28,983 nt of DNA from CALBPI01 sp039814545. Its GTDB lineage: Bacteria > Pseudomonadota > Gammaproteobacteria > Steroidobacterales > Woeseiaceae. This document shows positions 1 to 7,316 of this stretch, piece after piece. Below the pieces are notes generated by a model. That model was not told where the DNA came from, made no database searches, and worked only from the letters and a program-made list of their open reading frames with translations. The position numbers were made by a program, and so were the translations under genes. The number at the start of each line of letters is the position of its first letter. Within the stretch, counting starts at the first letter, position 1. The DNA lies in the NCBI GenBank assembly GCA_039814545.1, contig JBCCBB010000036.1:1-28983 (forward strand). The letters run 5' to 3'.

Positions 1-17
1 CCCCTCAGCACCCACCA
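1..17 (+). tRNA. 3' end of a tRNA, probably tRNA-Val (partial)
   Basis: The first 17 bases fit the 3' end of a tRNA. Bases 2-6 would be the 3' half of the T stem with the invariant C61 first. Bases 7-13 (AGCACCC) would be the acceptor strand, base 14 the discriminator A, and 15-17 the encoded CCA. The matching 5' acceptor would be GGGTGCT, typical of tRNA-Val, and Val-Asp tRNA pairs are common in gammaproteobacteria. The anticodon lies outside the window, so the identity is inferred. The next tRNA starts 5 bases later, which suggests one shared transcript. Confidence 0.5.
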
Positions 18-22
18 ATTCG

Positions 23-99
23 GGAGTGGTAGTTCAGTTGGTTAGAATACCGGCCTGTCACGCCGGGGGTCGCGGGTTCGAGTCCCGTCCACTCCGCCA
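23..99 (+). tRNA. tRNA-Asp (anticodon GTC)
   Basis: This is a complete 77-nt tRNA with encoded CCA. Acceptor strands GGAGTGG (23-29) and CCACTCC (89-95) pair fully. The anticodon stem CCGGC/GCCGG (50-54/62-66) holds the loop CTGTCAC with anticodon GTC at 57-59. The T arm GCGGG-TTCGAGT-CCCGT is standard. The sequence is nearly identical to E. coli tRNA-Asp apart from compensated stem changes. It follows the end of another tRNA and is followed by an intrinsic terminator, so it is the last gene of a tRNA operon. Confidence 0.97.
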
Positions 100-109
100 A
101 CATACCCGA

Positions 110-138
110 GCCGCCTGCTACCCCAGGCGGCTTTTTTT
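110..138 (+). terminator. Rho-independent terminator after tRNA-Asp
   Basis: A perfect 7-bp GC-rich stem, GCCGCCT (110-116) and AGGCGGC (125-131), encloses an 8-nt loop and is followed at once by seven T residues (132-138). It starts 11 bases after the CCA end of tRNA-Asp, where the tRNA transcript should stop. It is the only textbook hairpin-plus-T-tract terminator I see in the window. Confidence 0.93.
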
Positions 139-198
139 ATGCGGTCGGTGCCACAATCGCCGATCTGAGAACGAAAGAGACAGAGGTCGGATTCGCCC

Positions 199-2094
199 AT
201 GTTGCAGAATCTTCGCGAAGCGTTTATCGGTACTACGGGTAAGGTCATGCTTGCCGTCATCTTGTTGCTGCTGGCGGGCACGGGACTGAATTACACGATC
301 ACGCCGCGGTCATTCGTGGCAAAGGTCGACGGCGACGAGATTCCGCTCCGAAACGTCAATCTCGTGTACCGACAGATTGCGTCGCAATTCGGTAACCAGA
401 ATCTGCCCCCGGAGTTTCTGCGCCAGATACAGGCGGAGGCCGTAAATCGTGTGGTCACTGAAGTGGCGCTGTCGAATCACCTCTCGGGTGCTGGCTACGC
501 CGTTTCAGACACACAGATTGCCCGTCGTATTCGTGAGGTCCCGGACTTTCAGACCGATGGCGCGTTCGACAGCCAGCTGTATCGCAGCGTGCTCGCTCAA
601 AACAGCCTGAGTCCCAGTGCATTCGAGGCTGACGAGCGTCAGCGTATGCTCATCGGTCAGATCAGCGAGAACCTGGCGGCCTCGTCGTTCGTAACACCCG
701 AGGAGTTCCGTCGGGTGATCGAGCTCACGAACGAACAACGCGAACTCGAGTACGCGATGTTGCCGCCCGAGTTGTTCCTCGACGGTGTTGTGGTCGGTGA
801 TGACGAGGTCGCGAGCTGGTACGAGTCGAATCCCACGCGGTACCAAACGCCGGCGAAAGCGAGCTTCGACTACGTGCAGGTCGATCAGGAACTGGCGCGT
901 GAACGGATCGAGATCGAGGACGCGCAGCTGCGTGCCCGCTATGAGGAAACCAAGAGTCTCTACGAGACGCCTGAACAACGCCGAGCTCGACAGGTCCTGC
1001 TGCGCACGAATGAAGACGCGGCGGGCGCGCGCGAACAGGCCATCGGACTTGTAGCGCGGCTACGTGCCGGCGAGCCGTTTGAAGACATCGCACGCACCTA
1101 TTCTCAGGACGGTGGCTCGGCGCGCCAGGGAGGTGATCTGGGATGGTTGTCGCCTGGCGATTACCCGGCAGCAAGCGTCGACGCCGCGGTCTTTTCGCAA
1201 GTGACGAATCAGGTCAGCGACGTGGTCGAAAGCGACTTTGGCCTGCACATCATCCAGGTCACAGAAATACGCTCGGGTGAGATCGAGCCGTTTGAGGCTG
1301 TGGTTGAGGACGTCCGCCAGGATTACCTTAATGAAAAGCTCTCCGAAGAGCTGTTCGCACTCGAGGAAGCGCTGGCGGACCAGCTGTTTGAGTCCGACAC
1401 GCTTGAGCAGATCGCCGAAGCCCTGGGCGTTCAGATTCAATCCGTCGCGTCCGTAAATGAAGGCGAGCCGAGCCCGCTGGGGCCCAGCCCAGACATTGAT
1501 GAAGCGGTGTTCGGACTCGAGCGTCTGGAGCCCGGTGAGGTGTCGGAGCCGATCAGCCTGTCGGGCGATCGTACCGTCCTGCTCCGCGTCAGTAGCCGCA
1601 GCGATGCCGGCCGTCAACCGCTCGAGGCTGTCGCCGCGGAAATCACGGAGGAGCTGCGTCAGCAGGCGGCATCAGATGTCGCCGCCGAGCGCGGCGCGCA
1701 ATTGGCGGCGGCGCTGACCGCCTCGCCGGAAGCTGAGTTCGAGACTTTGTTGGCGGACTCTGGTGCAAACTACACAGCCACGCGTGCGGTCGGTCGCAAT
1801 GACGCAGAAGCGCCCGCAGCACTCGTCGCTGCCGTCTTTGCCGCAGACGTACCCGATGATGGTGTCCACGTCGGCAGTGTGTCTGCGCCTGGCGTCGGCT
1901 TCGTGGTCTACCGTATTACCGATGTCATTCCGGGCAGCCCCGGCGACATCACGCAACAGCAGATCGAAGCGGTGCGCGCCCAGTTCGCGCGTCGCCTGGG
2001 CACGAGTGACATGCTCGCGCTGCAGCAGGGCGTGCTCGACGACACCTCGGTTGAAGTCGGGACGGCGCTGGATTCGCAAGGTGCCGGCTTCTAG
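199..2094 (+). CDS. ppiD: Periplasmic folding chaperone PpiD (SurA/parvulin-type, membrane-anchored)
   Basis: 631 aa, close to the usual length of PpiD (623 aa in E. coli). A short cytoplasmic N-terminus is followed by one membrane anchor (about residues 16-33). A SurA-N-like chaperone region follows (about 38-190), then one parvulin domain (about 262-358, with the GGDLGW and FGLHIIQV signatures) and a C-terminal helical/parvulin-like region. The family helps newly exported outer-membrane and periplasmic proteins fold near the Sec translocon; catalytic prolyl isomerase activity is weak or absent in E. coli PpiD. The ATG at 199 puts the anchor at the expected distance, but no strong ribosome binding site precedes it. 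In Pseudomonas ppiD lies close to fabI; here a transporter gene separates them and fabI is inverted. Confidence 0.93.
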   Translation: MLQNLREAFIGTTGKVMLAVILLLLAGTGLNYTITPRSFVAKVDGDEIPLRNVNLVYRQIASQFGNQNLPPEFLRQIQAEAVNRVVTEVALSNHLSGAGYAVSDTQIARRIREVPDFQTDGAFDSQLYRSVLAQNSLSPSAFEADERQRMLIGQISENLAASSFVTPEEFRRVIELTNEQRELEYAMLPPELFLDGVVVGDDEVASWYESNPTRYQTPAKASFDYVQVDQELARERIEIEDAQLRARYEETKSLYETPEQRRARQVLLRTNEDAAGAREQAIGLVARLRAGEPFEDIARTYSQDGGSARQGGDLGWLSPGDYPAASVDAAVFSQVTNQVSDVVESDFGLHIIQVTEIRSGEIEPFEAVVEDVRQDYLNEKLSEELFALEEALADQLFESDTLEQIAEALGVQIQSVASVNEGEPSPLGPSPDIDEAVFGLERLEPGEVSEPISLSGDRTVLLRVSSRSDAGRQPLEAVAAEITEELRQQAASDVAAERGAQLAAALTASPEAEFETLLADSGANYTATRAVGRNDAEAPAALVAAVFAADVPDDGVHVGSVSAPGVGFVVYRITDVIPGSPGDITQQQIEAVRAQFARRLGTSDMLALQQGVLDDTSVEVGTALDSQGAGF

Positions 2095-2125
2095 CTAGCC
2101 CGGTCAGGCCTCGGGGGAGGGCACT

Positions 2126-3430
2126 ATGCGCAAGCTCGCGCTGCACTGGCAAATTCTGATCGCGATCATTGCCGCCGGCATTGCCGGCTGGCTCGTGGGC
2201 ACGGAAACCGCGGTCGCGGGTGTTTCGATCGTGGGCGTGTTCGATTTCATCGGCACGATGTTCCTGAACGCGCTCAAGATGCTGATCGTGCCGCTCATTA
2301 CGTCGTCGATCATCGTCGGTGTTGCGGGGATCGGATCGAGCGGCAATCTGGGGCGTTTGGGTGGCAAAACCCTCGCGTTCTATGCGCTGACGACCCTGTT
2401 GGCGATTCTCGTCGGTTTGCTGCTCATCAACATCGTCAATCCCGGTGTCGCCAACGGCGAACCCATCGGTGACCAGCTGGCGCTGACCGAAGACACCGAA
2501 AACGTTGCCGAGCGCGTCCAGGGCCGCGGCGTCGGCGACGTGGTTGAAGTGTTCCTGCGCATGGTGCCTGTGAACATCGTGCAGGCTGCCGCCGACGGCC
2601 AGATGTTGGGGCTCATCTTTTTCGCGCTGCTGTTTGGTTACTTCCTGACCAAGCTGCCTGAGAAGAACCGCGACACCATGGCGTCGTTCTGGGAAGGCGT
2701 GTTCCAGATCATGATGGACATCACCGGTCTCGTGATGAAGTTCGCGCCCATAGGCGTGTTCGGACTTGTCGCGGAGACGGTCGCGAAAACCGGTTTCGAG
2801 GCCGCACGACCGCTGTTTATCTTCTCGCTTGTCGTGCTGGCGGCGCTTGCGGTGCACACGCTGGTCACACTGCCGTTGCTGCTGCGTCTGGTCGGGGCGA
2901 AGCCGTACCGCGTGCTGGGTGCGATGAGTCCGGCGATGCTGACAGCATTCTCGACCTCGTCGTCGTCGGCCACGCTGCCCGTAACCATGGACTGCGTCGA
3001 AAACCGTGTGGGTGTGTCGGGGCGGGTCTCGAGCTTCGTGCTGCCGCTAGGCGCCACGGTCAACATGAACGGCACGGCGCTCTACGAGTGCACGGCGGCC
3101 ATGTTCTTGGCCCAGGCTTACGGGCTGGACCTGACCTTCGGGGTGCAGTTTTCGATTGTGGTGATCGCGCTTCTGACGTCGATCGGCGTGGCGGGTGTAC
3201 CGTCCGCGTCACTGGTCGCCATCGCGATCATTCTCGCCGCCATTGGCCTGCCCGTTGAAGCCATTGGCGTGCTCATGGTGTTTGACCGGGTGCTCGACAT
3301 GGCGCGCACCGCCGTCAATATCTTTGGTGATGCGTGCTGCGCCACGATCGTCGCGCGCCTCGAGGGCGAGGACACACATGTTGCCGGCGCCCCGATGCCG
3401 CCTGTGCGGCCTGACGACGCCGTTACCTGA
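2126..3430 (+). CDS. Dicarboxylate/amino acid:cation symporter (DAACS family)
   Basis: 434 aa, a multi-pass inner-membrane transporter of the GltP/DctA/GltPh family, which moves glutamate, aspartate or C4-dicarboxylates with Na+ or H+. The family hallmarks are present: the serine-rich HP1 loop STSSSSATLP (about 274-283), NMNGTALYE in TM7, the HP2 loop GVAGVPSAS, and a TM8 motif with D391, R394, N398 and D402. These match D394, R397, N401 and D405 of GltPh, which bind the acidic substrate and cation. The conserved arginine favours an acidic substrate over a neutral one. A GGGGGAGGG ribosome binding site lies just before the ATG. The gene starts 31 bp after ppiD on the same strand, so read-through is likely. 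It converges on fabI with only 5 bp between stops. The exact substrate and coupling ion cannot be read from sequence. Confidence 0.9.
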   Translation: MRKLALHWQILIAIIAAGIAGWLVGTETAVAGVSIVGVFDFIGTMFLNALKMLIVPLITSSIIVGVAGIGSSGNLGRLGGKTLAFYALTTLLAILVGLLLINIVNPGVANGEPIGDQLALTEDTENVAERVQGRGVGDVVEVFLRMVPVNIVQAAADGQMLGLIFFALLFGYFLTKLPEKNRDTMASFWEGVFQIMMDITGLVMKFAPIGVFGLVAETVAKTGFEAARPLFIFSLVVLAALAVHTLVTLPLLLRLVGAKPYRVLGAMSPAMLTAFSTSSSSATLPVTMDCVENRVGVSGRVSSFVLPLGATVNMNGTALYECTAAMFLAQAYGLDLTFGVQFSIVVIALLTSIGVAGVPSASLVAIAIILAAIGLPVEAIGVLMVFDRVLDMARTAVNIFGDACCATIVARLEGEDTHVAGAPMPPVRPDDAVT

Positions 3431-3435
3431 CCGGC

Positions 3436-4221
3436 TCAGTCGTCGAGCGACATGCCGATGTGGCTGTAGCCGCCATCGACGTAAACAATCTCGCCCGTAA
3501 TACCACCCGCCAGGTCACTGCACAGGAACGCCGCCGTATTGCCCACGTCGATGGGCGTCACGTTGCGGCGAATCGGCGAGACGTCTTCGGCGTGCGAGAG
3601 CATCTTGCGGATGCCACCCACGCCGCTCGCGGCCAGCGTCTTGATCGGGCCCGCCGAGATCCCATTGACGCGAATGCCCTGAGGTCCCAGGTCGGCGGCC
3701 AGGAAGCGCACATTGGCTTCTAGGCTGGCTTTGGCCAGGCCCATGACGTTGTAGTTCGGGATGGCGCGCACAGCGCCCAGGTAGGACAGCGTGAGCAGCG
3801 CGCCGTCACGGCCCTTCATGTGGGGTAGAGCGGCCTTGGCCAGTGCGGCAAACGAATAGCTGGAGATGTCATGCGCGATGCTAAAGCCTTCGCGCGTCAC
3901 ACTGTCGAGGTAGGTGCCGGCGAGCTGTTCACGCGGTGCAAAGCCCACTGAGTGCACGACGACATCGAGTCCGTCCCAGGTCTTTGCCAGATCGGAGAAG
4001 GCGGTGTCGATTTCTGAGTCATGGGCGACGTCCATGGGAAACACGAGCTCGGAGTCAAACTCGGCGGCCATCGTTTCCACGCGCTCTTTGAGTTTGTCGT
4101 TCTGGTAGGTGAAAGCGAGCTCGGCGCCTTCGCGGGCCATCGCTGACGCGATGCCGTAAGCGATGGAGCGTTTACTTGCGAGCCCGACGATCAGGGCCCG
4201 TTTGCCGGCCATAAATCCCAT
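3436..4221 (-). CDS. fabI: Enoyl-[acyl-carrier-protein] reductase (NADH), FabI
   Basis: 261 aa, colinear with E. coli FabI from the first residue (MGF-x-x-GKR) to the C-terminal VDGGYS region. It catalyses the last reduction of each fatty-acid elongation cycle, enoyl-ACP to acyl-ACP with NADH, in the cytosol, and is the triclosan target. Visible active-site residues are Y147, Y157 and K164 (E. coli Y146, Y156, K163) in SYLGAVRAIPNYNVMGLAK, with the FabI-type nucleotide loop GLASKRSIAYGIA. The start is supported by an AAGGGGGG ribosome binding site 7 bp upstream. It lies 78 bp behind mltD on the same strand. The gap holds a possible -10 box (TAGAAT on the minus strand, 4269-4274) and a 17-bp inverted repeat, so it probably has its own promoter. 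Confidence 0.97.
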   Translation of the reverse strand: MGFMAGKRALIVGLASKRSIAYGIASAMAREGAELAFTYQNDKLKERVETMAAEFDSELVFPMDVAHDSEIDTAFSDLAKTWDGLDVVVHSVGFAPREQLAGTYLDSVTREGFSIAHDISSYSFAALAKAALPHMKGRDGALLTLSYLGAVRAIPNYNVMGLAKASLEANVRFLAADLGPQGIRVNGISAGPIKTLAASGVGGIRKMLSHAEDVSPIRRNVTPIDVGNTAAFLCSDLAGGITGEIVYVDGGYSHIGMSLDD

Positions 4222-4244
4222 GGTGATACCCCCCTTGCACAGTG

Positions 4245-4261
4245 ACCGACGGTGCGTCGGT
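4245..4261 (-). promoter_or_regulatory. Inverted repeat in the fabI leader
   Basis: A perfect inverted repeat, ACCGACG-n3-CGTCGGT (4245-4251 and 4255-4261), lies between mltD and fabI. It is just downstream of a TAGAAT -10 candidate (minus strand, 4269-4274), so it would form a hairpin at the very 5' end of a fabI transcript or act as a repressor site. No T tract follows on either strand. No good -35 hexamer is visible, so the promoter itself is weakly supported. Confidence 0.4.
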
Positions 4262-4299
4262 GCGGGGCATTCTAACGGAAGCGGCAGGCGCGCGTGGCG

Positions 4300-5943
4300 T
4301 CAGCTCGACTGGCGCGTCACATCCACGAACATGGTGAGCCGCTGGCCCGGGCGCAGGATGCGCGACACGTCGAGATTGTTCCAGCGTGCGATGTCGTTAA
4401 TGCTCACGCGGAAACGCGACGCGATCCGCGACAGCGAATCGCCGTTACGCACCGTGTAACGCACTTTGCGCGTGAGCCCGGGCGCGCCAGACACAGGCCC
4501 TGAAGGCACAGCGCTGTCCGTCCAGACAACGAGCTTGCGGCCCACGACCAGGGTGTCGCGCGGTGCCATACCGTTCCAGGATGCCAGGGCGCGGGTGCTG
4601 ACGCCGTAGCGGCGTGCGATCGTCCAGAGGCTATCGCCGGACTGCACGCGGTGGTCGATGCGGTTGGCTGCGCGTTTTCTGTCTTGCTTGCGTGCGAGGC
4701 GCTGGTCGGCGCTTTGGCTATAAGCGTCGAGCGGCTGGCTTGCCGTCGGGATCATGAGGTGCTGGCCTTCCCGAATCATCGTGCCGCGCAGGTTGTTGGC
4801 AGTCTTGATGGTCGCCGTCGTCACGCGGTACTCGTCAGCGATGTGCGACAGGGTCTGGCCCGGCCGCACCTTGTGACGCTTCCAGCGCATACGCTCGTTC
4901 TCGGGCAGCCCGCTCAGGTTCGCGCGAAACGCTTCGGCCTGTTCGATGGGCACCACGAGTGTGTGCGGGCCTTTGGGCGCTGTGGCCCATTGATTGAAAC
5001 CCGGGTTGAGGCGGTAGAGCGTGTCGACGTCGATGCCGGCCAGCGTTGCCGCCAGGGCCAGATCGATTTGCCCGCCCGTGTCGACGACATCGATCTGGGC
5101 CTCGTTCTCAATCATGGGCAGCGTCAGTCCGTGTTTGGCCGGGTCGGCCACGATGTCGGCGAGTGCCAGCAGCTTGGGCACATAGGCTGCCGTCTCACGC
5201 GGCAGGCGCAGGTGCCAGAAGTCCGTGGGCTTGCCGGCCTTGCGGTTGCGGCGAATGGCACGGTCTACATTGCCTTCGCCCGAGTTGTAGGCGGCCACAG
5301 CCAGTTCGTAGTCGCCGTCATAGCGGCGCGCGAGGAACTCGAGGTAGTCGAGTGCGGCACGCGTCGACGCCACGACATCACGACGGCCGTCGTACCACCA
5401 GTTCTGTTGCAGGCCGAAGCGGCGGCCCGTTCCCGGAATGATCTGCCAAAGACCCGCGGCGCGGCCGTGGGAATAGGCGAAAGGATCGAAGGCGCTCTCG
5501 ACGATTGGCAACAGCGCGAGCTCTGCCGGCATGTCGCGGGCTTCAAGCTCGGCCACGATGTGGTGCAGATAGGGGCGCGAGCGCTCGAAAACACGGGTCA
5601 TGTAATCGGGGTGGCGAACGTACCAATTACGCTGCGCGTCTGTGCGTTGTTGTGCCACGACGGGCAACGTAAACCGGCTGCGCAGGCGATCCAGCAGGTC
5701 GACATTGACGGCTGCTGCTTCGGGCACAGCGGGCTCGTGAAAAAGGATGTCCTCGGTGACCCAGCTCGCGTGACTGCCGGGGACGAAGCCGGGCCCCACG
5801 GGCAGCGGCAGGGCTTCTGTCTTACTGCCCCAGGAGCCGTCGCTGCTGGCCAGCGGTTCCGTGGCGGTCGCGGTCACAGTACTGGCGAGCAGGCCGGCGG
5901 CGGCCAGCAGACGAGCAATTCGAGGCGATACGACGTTTTTCAT
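4300..5943 (-). CDS. mltD: Lytic murein transglycosylase D (SLT domain plus three LysM)
   Basis: 547 aa from the ATG at 5943. A TTG 12 codons upstream is possible, but the ATG gives a normal signal peptide (MKNVVSPRIARLLAAAG..., ending near A26-T28). The enzyme cuts peptidoglycan glycan strands non-hydrolytically, leaving 1,6-anhydro-muramyl ends, during wall remodelling. The SLT domain spans about 120-265 with catalytic E149 in the ES motif, GLWQI (164-168) and AAYNSGEGNV (217-226). Three LysM peptidoglycan-binding repeats lie at about 356-399, 431-474 and 496-540. E. coli MltD is a lipoprotein, but no lipobox cysteine is present here, so this version is probably a soluble periplasmic protein or cleaved by signal peptidase I. 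It is divergent from the methyltransferase gene, as in the E. coli mltD-gloB-yafS region, but gloB is missing. Confidence 0.93.
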   Translation of the reverse strand: MKNVVSPRIARLLAAAGLLASTVTATATEPLASSDGSWGSKTEALPLPVGPGFVPGSHASWVTEDILFHEPAVPEAAAVNVDLLDRLRSRFTLPVVAQQRTDAQRNWYVRHPDYMTRVFERSRPYLHHIVAELEARDMPAELALLPIVESAFDPFAYSHGRAAGLWQIIPGTGRRFGLQQNWWYDGRRDVVASTRAALDYLEFLARRYDGDYELAVAAYNSGEGNVDRAIRRNRKAGKPTDFWHLRLPRETAAYVPKLLALADIVADPAKHGLTLPMIENEAQIDVVDTGGQIDLALAATLAGIDVDTLYRLNPGFNQWATAPKGPHTLVVPIEQAEAFRANLSGLPENERMRWKRHKVRPGQTLSHIADEYRVTTATIKTANNLRGTMIREGQHLMIPTASQPLDAYSQSADQRLARKQDRKRAANRIDHRVQSGDSLWTIARRYGVSTRALASWNGMAPRDTLVVGRKLVVWTDSAVPSGPVSGAPGLTRKVRYTVRNGDSLSRIASRFRVSINDIARWNNLDVSRILRPGQRLTMFVDVTRQSS

Positions 5944-5987
5944 AACGCTCGATCGTACCCAGCGCTTAAGGCAAATCAAGCACTGGC

Positions 5988-6016
5988 TTCACATTCAGCG
6001 TTAGCGGGGCTAGATT
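5988..6016 (+). promoter_or_regulatory. Sigma70-like promoter for the yafS-like gene, apparently leaderless
   Basis: TTCACA (5988-5993, 5 of 6 to TTGACA), an exact 17-bp spacer, and TAGATT (6011-6016, 4 of 6). The -10 box ends 6 bp before the ATG at 6023, so transcription would start at or within a base of the start codon, giving a leaderless mRNA. No ribosome binding site would be transcribed. Inferred from position only. Confidence 0.5.
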
Positions 6017-6022
6017 CGGGGC

Positions 6023-6808
6023 ATGTCACAGTCGCCAACAACGGATCAACGGCGCGCAACGCGGCCCCCCTGGCTGCGTCTGCCGCTCGGTAAGTCTTTG
6101 ATAACCGCTGAAACTGAGGTGCTCACGCACGCACTGGATGGTGTTTTCGGCGAGCACCTGCTGCAGGTGGGGCGCTGGGGTGGCGAGGCCGGTTTCACGC
6201 CGCTGGCTCGGACGCAGGTGGCCACCCGGGTTTACGGACCAGGCGAGGGCGGGGACGTGACGGCCGACTTCACGCGCCTGCCGTTCGACTCGGACAGCGT
6301 GGATGCCGTGTTATTGCCGCACACGCTGGATCTGACGGCCAACCCGCACGACCTGCTCCGCGAGTCGCACCGCGTGCTCCGAAGCGAGGGCAGGTTGCTG
6401 CTGGTGGGTTTCAAACCCTTCGGTCTCTGGGGTGTTCGCCGTCTGTGGTCCCGCGGCCGCTTTCCGCCCGGCACCCAGAACGCATTGGGTGACCGTAAGC
6501 TGCGCGACTGGCTCCGCCTGCTGGATTTGCGCGTCTACGACCACCAGCGCTTCTTCTTTCGGCTCCCGTTCACGGGGATGGGCCATCCGCCGTCCCCCGA
6601 GTGGGAGCAGCGCGGCAAGCGTTGGTGGCCCGAGTTGGCAGCCTGTTACCTGCTGCATGCGCGTAAACGCGTTGCTGCGATCACGCCTGTGGTGCCGAGC
6701 TGGCGCAAACGGGCGCGCGTCGTGGGCGGCGTACCCGAGCCCAGTCTGCGCAATGTCGTGGAGTTGCGCCCCGCGACCGACGATATCAACGACCCCGAAC
6801 CGTCCTGA
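6023..6808 (+). CDS. Class I SAM-dependent methyltransferase, YafS-like
   Basis: 261 aa cytosolic protein of the Methyltransf_11 type. Motif I is degenerate (LLQVGRWGGEAG, about 46-57, instead of ExGxGxG). The following stretch, with ADFTRLPFDSDSVDAVLLPHTL and LRESHRVLRSEGRLLLVGF, is standard for the fold: an acidic loop, then the post-motif strand. The C-terminal third contains the YafS-type FFFRLPFTG segment. The substrate is unknown, as for E. coli YafS. It sits divergent from mltD and upstream of rnhA and dnaQ, so the family and place match the E. coli mltD-yafS-rnhA-dnaQ neighbourhood. The ATG was chosen because it follows a plausible promoter by 6 bp and no upstream start fits. Confidence 0.82.
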   Translation: MSQSPTTDQRRATRPPWLRLPLGKSLITAETEVLTHALDGVFGEHLLQVGRWGGEAGFTPLARTQVATRVYGPGEGGDVTADFTRLPFDSDSVDAVLLPHTLDLTANPHDLLRESHRVLRSEGRLLLVGFKPFGLWGVRRLWSRGRFPPGTQNALGDRKLRDWLRLLDLRVYDHQRFFFRLPFTGMGHPPSPEWEQRGKRWWPELAACYLLHARKRVAAITPVVPSWRKRARVVGGVPEPSLRNVVELRPATDDINDPEPS

Positions 6809-6810
6809 TC

Positions 6811-6839
6811 TTGAACGCCGCCCCGTGCGGCGACACAAT
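6811..6839 (+). promoter_or_regulatory. Possible rnhA promoter
   Basis: TTGAAC (6811-6816, 4 of 6), a 17-bp spacer and CACAAT (6834-6839, 4 of 6) lie in the 61-bp gap between the methyltransferase and rnhA. The spacer carries a small GC-rich hairpin (CGCCGC/GCGGCG, 6816-6832) without a T tract. Matches of this quality are common by chance, so this is only a candidate. Confidence 0.3.
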
Positions 6840-6869
6840 CACAGGACACTTGAGTGCGCGGGGAAGCAG

Positions 6870-7316
6870 TTGGGCACAGTCACGATTTACACAGACGGCG
6901 CCTGTCGCGGTAACCCGGGGCCGGGCGGCTGGGGCGTTGTGCTCGAGGCCGGCCAACACCGAAAGACCCTCTGCGGTGGCGAAGCCGAAACCACAAATAA
7001 CCGCATGGAACTCATGGCCGCGATCGAGGCGTTGTCGGCGCTCAAGCGCCCGTCATCCGTGTCGCTCTACACGGATTCTGTCTACGTCCGCGACGGCATT
7101 ACACGCTGGCTGCCAGCCTGGAAAGCGCGCGGCTGGCGAACTGCAGCGAAAAAGCCTGTGAAGAACCAGGATCTTTGGCAACGACTCGATACGGTGGCGT
7201 CTGGGCACAACGTCGATTGGCACTGGGTCAAGGGCCACGCGGGCCACCCAGGTAATGAAGCCGCCGACGCGCTGGCCAATGAGGGCCTCGAACAAGCCCT
7301 GGCGCGCAACGTATGA
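6870..7316 (+). CDS. rnhA: Ribonuclease HI
   Basis: 148 aa from a TTG start at 6870. Longer in-frame readings exist but would extend back into the methyltransferase gene. The TTG has a GGGGA ribosome binding site at a normal distance and gives a protein aligned with E. coli RNase HI (155 aa) from its second residue. The enzyme degrades the RNA strand of RNA-DNA hybrids (Okazaki primers, R-loops). All catalytic residues are visible: D9, E47, D69 and D133, plus H123 in the WVKGHAGHPGNE loop. The basic handle region (WKARGWRTAAKKPVKN) is present. It overlaps dnaQ by 4 bp (ATGA), so the two are translationally coupled. In E. coli rnhA and dnaQ are divergent; here they are co-directional. Confidence 0.95.
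   Translation: MGTVTIYTDGACRGNPGPGGWGVVLEAGQHRKTLCGGEAETTNNRMELMAAIEALSALKRPSSVSLYTDSVYVRDGITRWLPAWKARGWRTAAKKPVKNQDLWQRLDTVASGHNVDWHWVKGHAGHPGNEAADALANEGLEQALARNV

Noticed and set aside
23..138. tRNA-Asp as an attachment site for an integrated element
   Set aside because: No integrase, no direct repeat of the tRNA 3' end and no phage-like genes were seen downstream.
4651..6093. 480-codon open frame on the plus strand across mltD
   Set aside because: Antisense to the SLT and LysM domains, without family features or a ribosome binding site, and it runs through the mltD/yafS promoter region.
6432..6869. Upstream extension of the rnhA reading frame into the methyltransferase gene
   Set aside because: RNase HI homology begins at residue 2 of the TTG start at 6870, which has a GGGGA site; the extension has no family match.
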